Below, piece after piece: positions 12,900 through 13,253 of a DNA stretch of 13,253 nucleotides; position 1 is the first letter of the stretch, and each line of letters begins with the position of its first letter. The stretch spans positions 1 to 13,253 of the forward strand of contig JALUVT010000052.1 of assembly GCA_027020325.1 (NCBI GenBank), given 5' to 3'. The position numbers were made by a program, and so were the translations under genes. The DNA is from a bacterium. GTDB lineage: Bacteria > Patescibacteriota > 4484-211. The notes beneath the pieces were generated by a model. The model had not been told where the DNA came from, searched no databases, and saw only the letters and a program-made list of their open reading frames with translations.

Positions 12900-13199
12900 T
12901 TAATTCAAAACCGGGGGAACCTGAAAATAGCCGTCCTTTTTTTGCGGGGCATTGGCTAGAACCTGGGACGGGGTCAAGGTTTCTGAAGCCACTCTTTCTT
13001 CATCGCCGCGGTAAACATTCTTCAATCCTGTTACTTGATAAGTCGGCTCCTCCCGCGCCAAACCTTTTTCGTTTTCTAAAGTTTGGACAAAATCTAACGC
13101 CGCACCCAATTCCCGCGCCAGGCGCTCTTCATCTTCGCCCGTCAGCTTTAACCGCGCCACTTGAGCTATTTTTTTTACTTCTTCCCGCGCTAAGGTCAT
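12900..13199 (-). CDS. gatC: Aspartyl/glutamyl-tRNA(Asn/Gln) amidotransferase subunit C
   Basis: The small subunit that wraps GatA and GatB together, 99 aa, which is the normal length. Recognisable: VKKIAQVARLKLTGEDEERLARELGA at the N-terminus, the helix LDFVQTLEN, EEPTYQVTGLKNVYRGDE and the C-terminal LANAPQKKDGYFQVPPVL. It leads the order gatC-gatA-small membrane protein-gatB. A promoter with -10 6 nt before the ATG lies in the tail of the preceding gene. Confidence 0.97.
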   Translation of the reverse strand: MTLAREEVKKIAQVARLKLTGEDEERLARELGAALDFVQTLENEKGLAREEPTYQVTGLKNVYRGDEERVASETLTPSQVLANAPQKKDGYFQVPPVLN

Positions 13200-13205
13200 T
13201 ATTGC

Positions 13206-13234
13206 ATTATATTACATTGAGCGTAATCTTTTAA
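13206..13234 (-). promoter_or_regulatory. gat operon promoter, TTAAAA-17-TATAAT
   Basis: On the minus strand, TTAAAA (13229-13234, 4/6), a 17-bp spacer, perfect TATAAT (13206-13211), then GCAATA (6 nt) and the gatC ATG. It overlaps the end and stop codon of the upstream gene. Transcription would start at the gatC start codon. Confidence 0.6.
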
Positions 13235-13253
13235 TCCGTTCCTCAACCGGAGG
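13212..13253 (-). CDS. C-terminal tail of an unidentified protein (partial)
   Basis: From the right edge, a frame reads PPVEERIKRLRSM and ends at TAA (13212-13214), 12 bp before gatC. The charged, helix-like composition and the position just before gatC suggest the true end of an upstream same-strand gene. Thirteen codons are too few to name a family, and chance cannot be excluded. Confidence 0.45.
   Translation of the reverse strand, partial: PPVEERIKRLRSM

Noticed and set aside
1..13253. CRISPR arrays, insertion sequences, phage genes, attachment sites
   Set aside because: No regularly spaced repeats, transposase or integrase motifs, or long terminal inverted repeats were seen; although tRNA genes are common integration sites, no partial tRNA duplicate lies nearby.
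1..13253. Recoded TGA (Gly) as in some CPR lineages
   Set aside because: All genes close normally at TAA, TAG or TGA (MEMO and rpiB end at TGA) and none needs read-through.

Overview
The window is a dense bacterial chromosome segment of about 13 kb, with genes on both strands, very short intergenic spacers and several overlapping genes. The bacterial-type ribosomal protein S4, a complete GatCAB operon, YchF, and three tRNA genes that encode their own CCA ends all point to Bacteria. TGA and TAA serve as ordinary stops and no coding frame needs TGA to be read through, so the standard bacterial code applies. Compact genes, an almost complete lack of Shine-Dalgarno sequences, reliance on GatCAB, an archaeal-type isopentenyl phosphate kinase and short protein variants together suggest a reduced-genome lineage such as Patescibacteria (CPR). 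That placement is an inference, not a proof.

Layout. Positions 1-1569 (minus strand) carry rpsD, tRNA-Leu(GAG), a GldA-like ABC ATPase and the start of its membrane permease. Positions 1642-4653 (plus) carry isopentenyl phosphate kinase, a SufS-type cysteine desulfurase and a membrane-anchored thioredoxin/DsbA-like protein. The last of these converges on, and overlaps by 12 bp, a minus-strand LOG-family protein. A spacer of 362 nt without a recognisable gene (5266-5627) precedes the rpiB-rpe pair (plus), two consecutive pentose-phosphate enzymes that overlap by 4 bp. rpe converges on minus-strand ychF with a 13-bp overlap. A 45-bp divergent spacer then leads to tRNA-Leu(CAG) and tRNA-Arg(TCT), which abut with no spacer, followed by the MEMO and AMMECR1 genes. 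The 182-nt spacer 9407-9588 holds only a weak hairpin. The rest of the window (9589-13199, minus) is gatC-gatA-(membrane protein with an RNxxxH motif)-gatB. At the right edge is the tail of another minus-strand gene.

The most striking pattern is regulatory. At rpsD, ipk, the dsbA-like gene, the LOG gene, ychF and gatC, a good -10 hexamer lies only 6-8 nt upstream of the ATG, in several cases with a matching -35 at 16-17 bp. Transcription would then begin at or within a base or two of the start codon, which implies leaderless mRNAs. The same reading explains why the longer TTG-initiated frames of the LOG and rpiB genes are probably wrong: their TTG codons fall in the -35 boxes. The other points of interest are the small membrane-anchored HEPN-motif protein inside the gat operon, the MEMO-AMMECR1 pair sitting directly behind tRNA genes, and substitutions at conserved positions in the Rpe, RpiB, IPK and LOG proteins.
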